Assembly: GCF_002234675.1 (NCBI RefSeq)
Contig: NC_019866.2
Location: forward strand, 24,736,955 to 24,800,954
Origin: Oryzias latipes
Taxonomy: Eukaryota; Chordata; Actinopteri; Beloniformes; Adrianichthyidae
Direction of reading: 5' to 3'
Length of the DNA stretch: 64,000 nt
Positions 53,401 through 63,252 of the stretch are shown in pieces. The position numbers and the translations under genes are program-made. The notes beneath the pieces are model-generated. The model did no database searches. It worked only from the letters and a program-made list of their open reading frames with translations, and was not told the DNA's origin. Numbering within the stretch: the stretch's first letter is position 1; each line of letters begins with the position of its first letter.

Positions 53401-56040
53401 GTTGAAGTCTAACAGGTAACTGGAGTTTGGTGTCTTAAACCGGGTGGTGCTGGTCTCACAGAACCGGATCTCAGAAAAACCCAAATCTGGTTCTAATGTT
53501 TTCTGATCCTCTGTGTGTAATAAAAGATCCAACAGAAGAACACTCCAGAAATGGATCTTGAGATGTCTTTAAGGCGGTTTTCTAGCCGCGGGTCCAGGGA
53601 AAGTACCATCGCCAGGTTCTGATCAACACAGAACCTGGCGAAGTGTCTGTGGATGCAAGCCTGAAAGGCTCGCATCCCTCCGCCTGTACAGCAGAATGAA
53701 TGGATGTAGGTCTTTACAGTTAAAATACTGATGATTCAAAAATAGACTAAGTATGAAGAAGTTAAAACATAACAACCCCTCAACGGGTGGAAGGAAGTCT
53801 ACTCCATTATTCCTCGGCTTTTGCCCAGAGAGCAGCCATCTCGGCTTCACCTGCTCCTGGTCAGTATAATGTACCGTTTTTGTTTTTTTCCCTTGGCCAC
53901 ATTGAAGCTGGTCCCTCCCGGCTCACCTCTTCATTCCTTCTCTCCCATCCTCTCCTCCAGCTGCTTACAAGCATGCCGATGGGAAGAAGATCGACGGCAG
54001 AAGGGTGCTGGTGGATGTGGAGCGGGGGCGCACCGTCAAAGGCTGGCTGCCCCGAAGGCTAGGTGAGCCGCTCTGACACGGATGCAAAGGAAGCATCATT
54101 AGCGTGTTGATGTTTGTTTCCTGGGTGATGCTAAAGATCGGTAGATGTGGGGAAATGACTGGGATCCTTTGGTGAGAACATTTTATGATACGAGCCCACC
54201 AGGGATGTGTGGCGTGTTCAAGAAGGGTGCAGAATGCGGGTCCTTCAACGCCTTTTTAGCAAATAATGTTCACACAGGTCGATACTAGCGCATGTACTCA
54301 CAGTTAGTGTGAAATGACAAAGCAGTGTAAATCTGGTGAATCTTGCTCCAGTTTTTTCTCACAGCTCTATTCCAATGGTGTCGTAGAATTCCAGACCCAC
54401 GCAAACTGCAACTGGAACTTCTGTGTTTTGAAAACCCAAACGTCACTACCAAATCTGAGGTCCCAATTGGTCAAAGTTCAACAGGTTTAACTTTCAACAC
54501 GCGTGTCCTTGTCCTGTAACATTTCTGGTCTGAAAACAGTCTGGAAAACTTGAGTAACGGAGTGCAAACGCCAGGGTTTTGGACACGAACCCCTGACACG
54601 CTAATATGTGAGCGTTCCCATAGACGTTTCACTGGTAGCGGTCGCTGGAACGCATGTTTCCGAGCCGGGTGTGAACACAGCATTGGAGAACGGAGCCCTG
54701 TGTCGCATTTGACTGGTGTTCTCTGCTGATTAGCTGCTGACGTCCCAAAAACCGGAAGACGACGATGGTTGTCTAACCCTGTTTGTTGTTCACGGCGCCC
54801 TCTTGGTTTATGCAGGAGGGGGGTTGGGAGGTACGAGGAGAGGCGGAGCTGACGTCAACATCAAGCACTCTGGACGAGATGATGCGTCGCGCTACGACGA
54901 CCGTCCCCTGGGGGGGTGAGTTCCGGCTAAGCAGGGCTGTCTTCCTGAAGACTGTTCTTACCTGACGGGTTGTGTTTCCGCAGTGACCGTGACCGTGGAG
55001 AGCGCAAGGAGCGCAGCCGCGACCGCGATCGGGACAAGGAAAGGGAGCGGCGCCGGTCCAGATCCCGAGATAGGCGGCGCCACATACGCTCCCAAGACCG
55101 GGACAGGGACAGAGAGAAACCAATCGCAGAAGACGGCGCTAGCAGCCGTCGCCGCGAGCGAGAACGGGATCGCGGAGCGGCTGCAGGGGTGGGGGCCGCT
55201 GCGGGGGGGAGCAGTAGAAGCAGGGAGAGGAGTCGAGACAGGAAACGGCGGAGCAGGAGCCGAGATCGCAAGCGAGAGCGGGAGCGAGGCAAAGGGCTGG
55301 ATGGAGAGGAGGCCGGTCAGGGAGACGGCGTTCCAGAACCTGGTGAGCGCATTCCAGAGGAGCAGGAAGGAGAAGTGGCTGAAGGAGGAGAGGAACGAAG
55401 GGACAGGGAGCGAGACAGGGACAGGAGGCGCAGCCACAGGGACAGGGACAGGCGTCGGGGGGAGCGGGACAGAGACAGGGAGCACAAGAGAGATCGTGGA
55501 GACAGAGACCGAGGGGAGCGGAGAGAGGAGCGGCATGCTTCTGCACGGGAGGAGGTGGCTCCTCAAGGAGACGGCGCCAACGAGGAGGATGGAGGCCCAA
55601 CACACATGGAGGAGTACGGCCAGGAGGCCATGATGGACCAGCAGATGGTCCCGTCGGTGGACGGCTACGGCTCCGAGAACGGCTTCAAGATGGAGCCAGT
55701 AGGAGAGGAGTACTGAGGCGGGGGTAAACTCCGCCCCCCGCATGCCTCAAGCCTCAGACCTTCAGGGTTTCCGGCCCCTAAATGCTCCTGTCAGCCCGTT
55801 TGTATCATTGCTCCTGCAGTGGGGGGTGGGGGGTCTCTCATTGGAACTCTGCAGTTTTGTTAAAACATCAAAAACCTGTCAGTTTGACTCATTTACAGAG
55901 GGGGGGGGCATCAATGAAGCAGCAACATGTCTCTGTAAGACGTTAGTGTGTGTTGCTCGTTTTGTTTTTCATGTTTTTTGAATATCTGCTGTCAGTAGAT
56001 TTTCAGGGTCATTTTAATAAAGATGTGACTTGACGGCACA
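44380..56040 (+). CDS. SNRNP70: SNRNP70, U1 small nuclear ribonucleoprotein 70 kDa (CDS 44914-55716)
   Basis: The first exon is untranslated (donor at 44547/44548). Coding exons are 44914-45060, 45135-45197, 46322-46376, 46459-46523, 46591-46653, 46878-46959, 53961-54062, 54816-54915 and 54984-55716, totalling 1410 nt for 469 residues (human 437). The N-terminus [20 protein letters not shown] and the segment ending [20 protein letters not shown] are nearly identical to human. The RRM spans about residues 104-181 with RNP2 LFVARV and RNP1 RGYAFIEY and binds U1 snRNA stem-loop I. A Gly/Arg linker ([17 protein letters not shown]) and a long RD/RE/RS C-terminal tail (about 227-400) follow, ending MEPVGEEY. 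It acts in the nucleus in 5' splice-site recognition. Poly(A) signal AATAAA is at 56016-56021. The tail is longer and richer in Arg-Asp than in human. Confidence 0.97.
44776..44825. repeat. (GCTA)n palindromic microsatellite in SNRNP70 intron 1
   Basis: Two blocks of GCTA repeats (44776-44789 and 44802-44824) are separated by a 12-base spacer. Each block is self-complementary. Confidence 0.9.
45255..45755. repeat. Old hAT-family copy in SNRNP70 intron 3
   Basis: Blocks CATGGGAGATGTAGT, CACGGTCTGACACCGGAT, GAAGCTACAC, TTAGCTGGTATTTT and TCATGGCACACTCAACC match, in order, the 851-bp hAT element at 60055-60905 in the LIN7B gene. The terminal repeats are eroded, so this is the older copy. Confidence 0.7.
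49437..49538. repeat. End of a hAT-like non-autonomous element
   Basis: The block AAAGTATCGATAAGAGTACCG...GTATCGTTAAAACC...TTAACGATACCCATCCCTA contains repeated TATCGATAAG/TATCGTTAA units. It ends in CCATCCCTA, the complement of the TAGGGATGGG terminus common in fish hAT elements. The other end was not found. Confidence 0.45.
50330..50447 (+). other. Candidate poison cassette exon of SNRNP70
   Basis: A strong pyrimidine tract and acceptor (TTCTCATTGCCACTGCAG, ending 50329) and a donor (GATGG/GTAAGA, 50447/50448) frame 118 bases. Joined to the phase-1 end of the exon at 46959, the frame reads Ser-Ala-Asn-Leu-stop (TGA at 50340-50342). Inclusion would truncate the protein within the RRM and should trigger nonsense-mediated decay. 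Alternative stop-containing exons are known in vertebrate U1-70K. That this is the fish counterpart is inference. Confidence 0.5.
52510..52725 (-). pseudogene. LINE reverse-transcriptase scrap
   Basis: The minus-strand reading from 52716 gives [20 protein letters not shown] (RT motif C with YADD), NNLTLNT, then a jump to [14 protein letters not shown], the start of the C-terminal part. An internal deletion joins the two. Flanking minus-strand sequence to about 52250 is probably its 3' end. Confidence 0.75.
54430..54690. repeat. Dispersed repeat related to 61185-61400
   Basis: ATTGGTCAAAGTTCAACAG...CTTTCAACACGCGTGTCC here compares with ATTGGTCAAAGTTTGACC...CTTCAACACGCATTCG at 61226-61265. Both are followed by sequence rich in GTGTGAA and ACACG words. 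The family is unnamed. Confidence 0.45.
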
Positions 56041-56099
56041 GCCTGTCTGCTTCATGTCTTCACTCGGTTCGGTTCGGTTCTGATCCTGACACGGTGGAT

Positions 56100-56381
56100 C
56101 AGCTGCTGGAACGTCATTGGCCGTTCTGCAGAAATCAGAGGCGGGTCCATCCGGGAGCAGCTGCGCTGCAGCGGCTGCGTCAGGCCGCGCTGCACGCGCC
56201 TCCGCAGACGCGCGCTCCTTCCGTCTGCTCATCATGTCTGCGGGGCCGCAGCAGCAGCAGCAGTCGGCGCTGTGAGGCGGATCCGTGGATGCGGAGCAGC
56301 TCAGGATGATGTCGTCTTTCTACCACCCCGGGAAGGAGGCGGACATGGCGGCCATGGCGGAGCCGCTGTGCCTGGAGAGAG
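56100..56381 (+). promoter_or_regulatory. LIN7B promoter and first exon
   Basis: A CpG-rich segment begins less than 100 bases after the SNRNP70 poly(A) site and runs into exon 1, which ends at the donor GAGAG/GTAACG (56381/56382). CAG repeats lie at 56246-56260. An upstream in-frame ATG pair (56306, 56309) could add 13 residues; the ATG at 56345 aligns with the human start. Confidence 0.55.
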
Positions 56382-59300
56382 GTAACGGTCTCTGCGTGTC
56401 CGCCGTGCGGTCACAGATCAGCTGATGCTGAGGCCTGCCTTGCTTCGTGCGGGGTAAGGTGCAGTCCTTCGCCATGCCGCGCTGAAGAGCCCCGCACCGC
56501 GCTGATGTGTGTGAGCGTTCCGTGCGTGTTTGGTGCTGAGAGGCCCGCGAGCGCCGGCGTGAGGACCGCTAAGCGACAGAAACCACAGGCATGTTTGAGG
56601 AAACACCTTGTGGGGTCCAGGGCCTGGTTGGGTGTTTTTGAGGACGGGGGCGAACATCCCCAGACCCCCAGCTCCCCTTTCACCTGTTTAATTTTCCAAC
56701 AATATTATTATTGCAGTTCTCTGGAGAATCTACGACATGAGTGCACATTTTATGGTGTGTGAGCTACATTTGAGGTGACACGCTCCAAAAGATCAACCTA
56801 TACATGTGTGTACACACTTAGGTGTGTGTGTGCGTATACATACATATACGTGTATACATATATATATATACACATATACATACAAAGTCACTTTTAATTC
56901 AACTTCTAAGTTGACAACTTTTATATCTTCGGTCATAAATACTGTTTATGAACTAATAACTCAAAAACTACACAGTAAGAGTACACAAATATTTGTAAGG
57001 AGATAGCTTTGAGAAGAAAAAAAGTCCACTCAGTGTAGTTAAATGGTGAAGTGTTTCAGAGGATGTTTGATTTGCTGTTCTGCATGTCAATCATGTGATG
57101 TATTTCACGTTGAAGAAGATGACTCGCTGACAGATTAAAAATATATATATATAGTTTATCTTTAATAGCTCCCACTCCAACTATCCACAACAATAAAAGG
57201 CTGAACAAACGACATGATCCAAAAATGAGCTTGACTTGTCAAGAAATCGCTAAAATTACAAAGCAACATGATTGACTGTATATGACAACTAGACTGACTG
57301 ACTCCTCCCCCTGGCGTTCCAAACAGGAAGTGGCTCCAGGAAACTAAAATCCCATTGACTTCTGTAGAGACAGCTGTTGCTCAGTCATTGTAGAGGTCAG
57401 AAGAACCGTTCCGGATCTGATACCATTTTCTAACATCTTCTTGATAATCCTTGCTTTTAATTTTTTTCTTTGGTTCAAGTTATTCAAGTTACAAACTGAC
57501 CAATCAGATGCCTCAAAAATCATGAACCTATAATTGACAGCTTTTCCTGATTGGTCAGAGTGGTCGTCGTAGAAATGTTGACTTAGACTGGTTTGGACCA
57601 ATCACTGCTTACCGATGTCTGGTTCCAACATGGCGCCGTCCGTATCGCAAAAACATGGCAACTGAATTGGCTTCACTTGGTTGGAGCCGGAAAGAAGACA
57701 TTTTCTATGGGTGACGTCACACTCACTGCCTCCAGTTCTCATATATTGGGTGGAGTTTTCAAGGGCAGGTGTGACCTTTGACCTACTCACAGCTGATAAC
57801 CTGGATCAGGTATGTCCAGTCAATCATTCCAAGTTTCTAAAACACACCTCAGCAGGAACGTGGTGGAAATGACCAGGTGAGACCAGGACATTTCTTGGTG
57901 ACCTGATCCAAGCCTGCCTCTACATCTGAGGACAGGAAGTCTGAGCTCAGGAGCAGAGCAGCGTGACCCGTGAAACCCGCTGTGGTGTAGGGGTCGCCTC
58001 TGACACCTGTTTGTGTTGTGGCAGATGTGTGCAGAGTGATCGAACTGTTGGACCGACTCCAGAGGACCGGTGAGCTCCCCCCTCCCAAACTCCAAGCCCT
58101 GCAGAGAGTCCTGCAGAGCAAATTCTGCGCCGCCATCAGAGAGGTACTGAGTGTTCGTTGTTGCACTTCACTTTTCATCAAAGTCACCTTAAAGTCCCAC
58201 TCTGATCATCGTCTGTTTCCAAAGCGTTCCCAGTGTTTTTTTTATTCTGATGATGCAGTTCTTAGCTAAAATCCAAAAACAACAAAAATGGCAGCAACAT
58301 CGTAGCTTTCCAGTTGTCCAGTTCTGACCCAGATTCCAGCTCAGACCAGGAAAACAAAGACCTTCATGGATCTATAGGTCTGCAGGTGGATCCATCAGAA
58401 AGGGGCGGAGCAGGAAGCTCGTGGTTCACGCTGCACATTCTCTACATCACAGCATTTTTTCATCTGCTCCTCATCCACAATGATTTGAATAAAGAAACTC
58501 AGAAATGCAAACTGAAGCTTAAATTCTTTTACATATGTCATCAGAAAATGCTACAAGAACATGTTAGAAACGGCATTTCCATTGGAGTGGGTCTTTAAGA
58601 TCATGTGGTGTTCCGGCTGCTTGCCATGCAGCCGGTCTCTCAGGACCCCTGAGCTGCTCCTCTGCAGCTGCTCTGCTGTCTTTCAGGTGTACGAGCAGCT
58701 CTACGACACTCTGGACATTGTCGGGGGACCAGAAGTCCGAGCTCAAGCCACGGCAAAGGTAGAAGAAACCACAAAGTACCTGCAGCTCATTTCCCCTGTG
58801 CATATGTTGGCGCTCCGTTCATAAGGTCACGAATGTTCTCCAAACGGGCGTGGTCAGACTCAGTCACTTCCAGCCACTGCAGATCTTCTAGCTCCACTGT
58901 TTTAGCGCGTTCCAGAGAACAGGAAGGAGGCTGAAGGACTCCTCAACTGTCACAGAGGTGGAGGAGACACTTCCGCCATTCAAATGAACTGTTCTCCCCC
59001 CCTCCCAGGCCACTGTGGCGGCGTTTGCAGCCAGCGAGGGTCACGCCCACCCCAGAGTGGTGGAACTGCCAAAGACAGATGAAGGGCTGGGCTTTAACAT
59101 CATGGGAGGAAAAGAGCAGAACTCCCCCATTTACATCTCCAGAGTCATACCTGGAGGGGTGGCCGATCGCCAGGGGGGGCTGAAGAGAGGAGACCAGCTG
59201 CTGTCTGTCAATGGAGTGGTATGTATGTGTGATGTTCGATTCTCCCTTCTGAATTTGTGAGCTTCAGGAGCACGGGGGGAAGTGTCTGTGGGTCCACGGA

Positions 59301-61915
59301 GACCCCCGGTGGGATCTGAACTGTGCCGTGTCCCTGCAGAGCGTGGAGGGGGAGCAGCACGAGAAGGCCGTGGAGCTGCTCAAAGCTGCTCAGGGGTCGG
59401 TCAAGCTGGTTGTCCGCTACACCCCGAAGGTTCTGGAGGAGATGGAGGCTCGCTTTGAGAAGATGAGGAGCGCCCGGAGACGTCAGCAGCACACCAGCTA
59501 CTCGTGAGCCTGCTTGTCAGTCCACACCCCCCCCCCCTGGTCTGATGAAGACATCCACCTTCATCGGACCAGGTGGATCACTGACCCACCAGGGGAGTGA
59601 AAACTGCGCTCAGCCCAGGGTTGTGGAGAAATGTGCTCCACTGGCGTTTATCGAGGTCGCTGAGGTTCACATACACCTGAAAATGTCCGTTTTTAAGGAG
59701 GAGCCACAGGTCTGCAGGTGCCAGACGCGTTTTTCGGCAGCTGCTCCTCAGTTAGAACCTGGTGTTGGCAGCGGCTGCAGCTCTCTGCTGCATCTGAAAC
59801 ACGCCTTCCTGTTTTTCGTCCACACAGGGGTAGGGTTTGTCCTCATCCCAGTCCTCCTGTAGTTGGTCCTCCATTACTTTGGCGGTCGTACCGTATCACC
59901 CAGGAGACTACCTGATCAGCTGATTTGGTCATCAAATAAGTAGCATGCCATACGGTTACAGGGCAACATGAAGTCCTCAGGTCGCTCTGCTGGCATGAGC
60001 AGCTTACCTGCGTTTTTGTGGACTAGTCTTGAGGAGCCCTTTGGTTCTCTAAGGCAGTGTTTTTCAACCTTTTCTGAGCCGCGGCACACTTTAACCTTAA
60101 AAAAAATCCCGCGGCACACCAGCATCCAAAAAAAAAAAAAAAAAAAGGAGAAACTCATGGTCTGTATTGATCTACAGTCCCTCCACAATCTCACATGCAT
60201 TTTTGATATTATTGTGTCAGAAAAAGCTGGAAACTGCAGCTGTTTTTTTCCCTAAAAAATGCAATAAAAGTTAAGTTAGAAGATTTAAAAACAGATTGAT
60301 GCGTGTTCGTTGTTTCAAGACGTTTAACAACAGATCTCCTTGTGCGCTGTCAATCTCATGACCCAATGCATCATGGGAGATGTAGTGCATAAAACGGCTG
60401 GAGATCGGTTTTCGGAGCTTCAGTGTTTTGTTCACTTGTTCCACGGTCTGATACCGGATTCTGTGCAAAGCTACACCGCTAAAGACGAGCTTTAGCTGGT
60501 ATTTTTGTTAGAACTGAGCGACTTTACGAGCTAAATCGGGACAAGGAAGTGAAGACTTTAACCACTTCTGATTGGTCAGACCGATGACATGTGATTAAGC
60601 TCCCCAAGAATGATTGGTGGAGACAGTTAAAGGGACGGGACTTTTCCAAAATACAGCCGAAGGTGCAGCTGAATCGCGGTACTGTACAGTCATTCTTATC
60701 AAAATGTCTTTAATAAAATAAAATAAACGCAAAGAAAATGTATTTTACATCTTTTATATTCCTAACTCCTCAGTGTTTTATCAGGGCCTGTTTGGATGAA
60801 CAGAGAGCTGAAATCCTGGAGATGGGAAATGTTTTTAGATCAGTTAATGAGGACAATTTCCCACGGCACACTAGTGTGCCGCGGCACACTGGTTGAAAAA
60901 CACTGCTCTAAGGGTTGGGTCAACCCATCTGTATCTGAGGAGGTCCGGTACAGGTAAACTGAAACTTTGGAGAAGCTTTTTTTTTTAACTTCAAGATCTT
61001 CTATGGTCGCTGAGTAGGCTGCATTGAATTGTCTTCCCCCCCATAACCCTTGTGTTATATTGTGGGGTCAAAATGACCCCACCCTTTCACTGACGTGTTA
61101 TCCCTACCATGACACAGGTGGATAAAGGTGGAGAGGATGGTAATGTGTCTTGGATAGAACAAGAGTTAGGCTTGGCATCGGGTGTGTGACGCGTGTGAAC
61201 CCAAGTTTAGCCTGTGTCCCTGATTGGTCAAAGTTTGACCTTGTTTACCCTTCAACACGCATTCGTTCAATAGCTGCATGTTTTTGCACGCAGAACTCAA
61301 AAACTGGCATAGAAACTGGCGTAGTTACGTGTGAATGCAAGAGTTTTGAGTGTGGAAGCCCGAAATGCACATTTACACGCATTTACACAGACCTCTACAC
61401 CGCTCTGCATGATCTAGCTTCTGTCTTCTGGAGATCTGCGTGTCTGAATGGATGGATGGATGCTTCTTCATGACTCGGTCTCTCTTTCCAGGTCTCTGGA
61501 GTCCAGAGGCTAATCCATCTCCACCCTCCTGTTTCTGCCTCCAGAAGGTGGGAAAGAACAGAAAACCGTCTCCACCCAAACAGTTCAGGATCTCTCCCTC
61601 CTTCCTTCCTGCTCCTCAGAAAGTGCTGTCAGATGATTCCTGTAAAATTACCTGGACATTGTGACGTTGTCAGCATCTGTCATGCTCTGGCCACACATCT
61701 TCTTCTGTGCGTGTGGCTCAGCTGTGTGTTTGTTTGTTTCTCAGCAGAGGAGCGAAGCCTTCAGCCTTTATCACTCCAACACCAACCTGAGCTAGAGGGC
61801 TAATAGTTCAAGAGCTACAGTTACCTCAACAGTTACCTTTGAGATGGTTTTGTATTTATTCCTGTAATCATGTGTTTGCATAACTCTCCATAAAATAAAC
61901 GTTCATTTCAAATCT
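56200..61915 (+). CDS. LIN7B: LIN7B, L27-PDZ scaffold protein (CDS 56345-61513)
   Basis: Coding exons are 56345-56381, 58025-58143, 58687-58758, 59009-59218, 59340-59503 and 61492-61513. They total 624 nt for 207 residues, exactly the human LIN7B length. The start [16 protein letters not shown] matches human MAALVEPLGLERDVSR. The L27 domain covers about residues 10-65 ([31 protein letters not shown]). The PDZ domain covers about 93-175 with the GLGF carboxylate-binding loop and [19 protein letters not shown]. The tail [17 protein letters not shown] needs a final 22-nt coding exon. LIN7 binds CASK/MPP proteins through L27 and membrane-protein C-termini through PDZ, in epithelial polarity and synapses. 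Poly(A) signal AATAAA is at 61894-61899. LIN7A and LIN7C are the alternatives, but the N-terminus, C-terminus and synteny favour LIN7B. Confidence 0.95.
56836..56890. repeat. AT/AC-rich microsatellite in LIN7B intron 1
   Basis: ATACATATACGTGTATACATATATATATATACACATATACAT is a degenerate TA/CA dinucleotide array. A second short AT run lies at 57141-57153. Confidence 0.9.
57590..57725 (+). repeat. Dispersed repeat, relative of 38785-38935
   Basis: It contains ACCAATCACTG, TGGTTCCAACATGGCGCCG, GGTTGGAGCCGG and TTTTCTATGGGTGACGTCAC, in the same order as the reverse strand of the SCAF1-intron copy. Confidence 0.7.
58160..58605 (+). repeat. Dispersed repeat in LIN7B intron 2, shared with 29690-29825
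   Basis: The stretch from about 58160 (AAGTCCCACTCTGATCATCG) to 58600 (CATTGGAGTGGGTCTTTAAGA) has inverted-looking ends, TTAAAGTCCCACT and AGTGGGTCTTTAA, suggesting a non-autonomous element of about 440 bp. The 3' part matches 29690-29825. Confidence 0.55.
60055..60905. mobile_element. hAT-type non-autonomous transposon with perfect 8-bp target duplication
   Basis: Ends CAGTGTTTTTCAACC (60055) and GGTTGAAAAACACTG (to 60905) are perfect inverted repeats, with inner GCCGCGGCACAC words at both ends. CTCTAAGG flanks it on both sides (60047-60054 and 60906-60913). An 8-bp duplication and CAGTG termini are typical of hAT (Charlie-like) elements. No transposase ORF is present in its 851 bp; a poly(A) tract lies at 60127-60146. 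Confidence 0.92.
61048..61164. mobile_element. Short piggyBac-like MITE
   Basis: CCCTTGTGTTATATTGTGGG at the left and GGATAGAACAAGAG at the right are imperfect inverted ends near ATAA and TTAG. The inside has CCTACCATGACACAGGTGGATAAAGG, matching the reverse strand of the MITE at 23444-23648 (CCTTTATCCACC...GTCATGGTAGG). Confidence 0.65.
61185..61400. repeat. Dispersed repeat related to 54430-54690
   Basis: It contains GTGTGAACCCAAG, ATTGGTCAAAGTTTGACC, CTTCAACACGC, and ACGTGTGAATGC. It shares word order with the SNRNP70-intron copy. Confidence 0.45.
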
Positions 61916-61919
61916 TCTG

Positions 61920-62630
61920 CGTCACATCAGAGTCCGGTTTTTCAGAGCCCCCATCCTGGTCTGCAGCCCCCACCCCAACAATCCTTCCTCAACAGCACAA
62001 CAGATATTTGACACCAGGAAACAATAAAAGAGCAAACGTTGTGGTTAATGAGACAATGACAACACAAATACAAAGAGAAAAACGTGGACTGACAATCCAC
62101 AGATGACACAGATTTGAATTTTAGTTCAACGGAATCATTTAAAAGATGATTTGGGTTAAAAAAACGTTTCCTGTACTTCAGATAGTATATAAAATAGATA
62201 GTATATAAAAGTAAACTTCAAGTATACATCCTCACTTTTAGGACAGATTAAGTGTAGTTGTAGTACACTTAAATAGATTACTTTTTGCTGAGTACAGATT
62301 TAAGACACTGTGTGTCAGATGCAGCCCAGACCATAACAGAACCACCTCCGTGTTTCTCAGCTGAACAATCTTCCCTTCCAACCATTTCTACAGCTGGACA
62401 AAGAACTGATGTCTCCACTGTTGTCTCGTTTGTCCAAAGGACAATCTACTGGAAGCTCTGTGGTGTGTCAAAATGCATTGTGGGAAATTTTATAGCAATA
62501 ACGAATTATTTTATTCTTTGAAAATCTACCATTGTCACTGTTAATGTGTGAAACTTTTGTAATGCTGACATTTGAAGTGTTGCCGATGTCGGACTCAGTT
62601 TTTAAATAAAGTTTGAGAGAAGAAAAAAAA
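61920..62630. other. Intergenic region after LIN7B
   Basis: There is no exon. A Tc1 remnant occupies about 62300-62480 on the minus strand, and an AATAAA lies near 62605. The rest is AT-rich without recognised structure. Confidence 0.55.
62300..62482 (-). pseudogene. Tc1/mariner transposase scrap
   Basis: Minus-strand pieces read VLWTNETTVETSV (the LWTDE block, with the catalytic Asp replaced by Asn) and KHGGGSVMVWAA, the conserved GGGSVMVW block of Tc1 transposases. About 60 codons remain, broken. Confidence 0.75.
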
Positions 62631-62639
62631 AGTAGATGC

Positions 62640-62913
62640 GAACCGGAAGCGGAAATGGGATCTGACGTCAGAGAAGGTTGAACGAGTAGCGGCAAAGTGT
62701 CGCTAGCTTCCCAGAGGGTGAAATGATCCGGACAGAGTGACGCAGGAGGGAAACCGTGAGCTCTGGGCCGTGACGTCACACGAACGAAACGGTGTTGGCC
62801 GGTTTTTGCGGGTTCTGTGCGCTCGCGACCAGCGTGAACACCAACGGGAAAAACCGCAAAGCTGCGTGGAAACTAGAAGTTCTTCTAAACACGCCATCAT
62901 CCGTCCTCACAGG
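62640..62913 (+). promoter_or_regulatory. CRE-rich promoter and untranslated first exon of the last gene
   Basis: CCGGAAGCGGAA (ETS-type, about 62643-62654) and two full CREs TGACGTCA (62663-62670 and 62771-62778) lie in a CpG-rich block. A splice donor CTCACAG/GTAAGC follows at 62913/62914. Confidence 0.6.
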
Positions 62914-63252
62914 TAAGCTGCAGGTCACTTTTGTGTTTTTTCTTTTATTTCCTCTTTAGTCTGGAAAAGACATTGAATAAACAGCCTAAAGGGTTTAGAT
63001 GAACAGACCGTGATGGACAGATCCGGGCAGTGGCGGACTTAGCCGTTTGGGGGCCACGGGCGAACAAACACATGGGGCCCCTCTGCAGTGGTGGTATTAA
63101 TCATAAAAATAAATCTTCCCTGTTGGCTAAAATGTCAGTGGAATAACTTATTCCCTGGTCCACCGCTTCCTTTACCGAGATGTTTATGAAGCACGTCTGT
63201 CTGAGCATGCTCAGTTGGGATAAGCGGTTCCAACGTTTGCTTTTCCCATCAG

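Larger units (their letters stand above)
46960..53960 (+). other. SNRNP70 intron 7 (7 kb, inside the RRM)
   Basis: This large intron splits the RRM after DMH (phase 1). It holds a GT/G run (47102-47131), a candidate poison exon (50330-50447), the end of a hAT-like element (about 49437-49538), a LINE scrap (52510-52720) and otherwise unassigned sequence. No other gene is seen. In vertebrates the corresponding intron of U1-70K is known to hold alternative exons, which fits its size. Confidence 0.6.
59504..61491 (+). other. LIN7B intron 5 (2 kb)
   Basis: The donor is TACTC/GTGAGC and the acceptor TCTTTCCAG/GTCTCTGG. The intron contains the hAT element (60055-60905), a piggyBac-like MITE (61048-61164) and a dispersed repeat (61185-61400). 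If the intron is retained, the frame stops at once with TGA at 59506-59508, giving a tail ending SYS. Confidence 0.8.

Noticed and set aside
54927-55743. Antisense frames (120-260 codons) and a 216-codon alternative plus frame over the SNRNP70 last exon
   Set aside because: They mirror the repetitive Arg/Asp codons. Only the frame ending at 55716 continues the spliced SNRNP70 protein.
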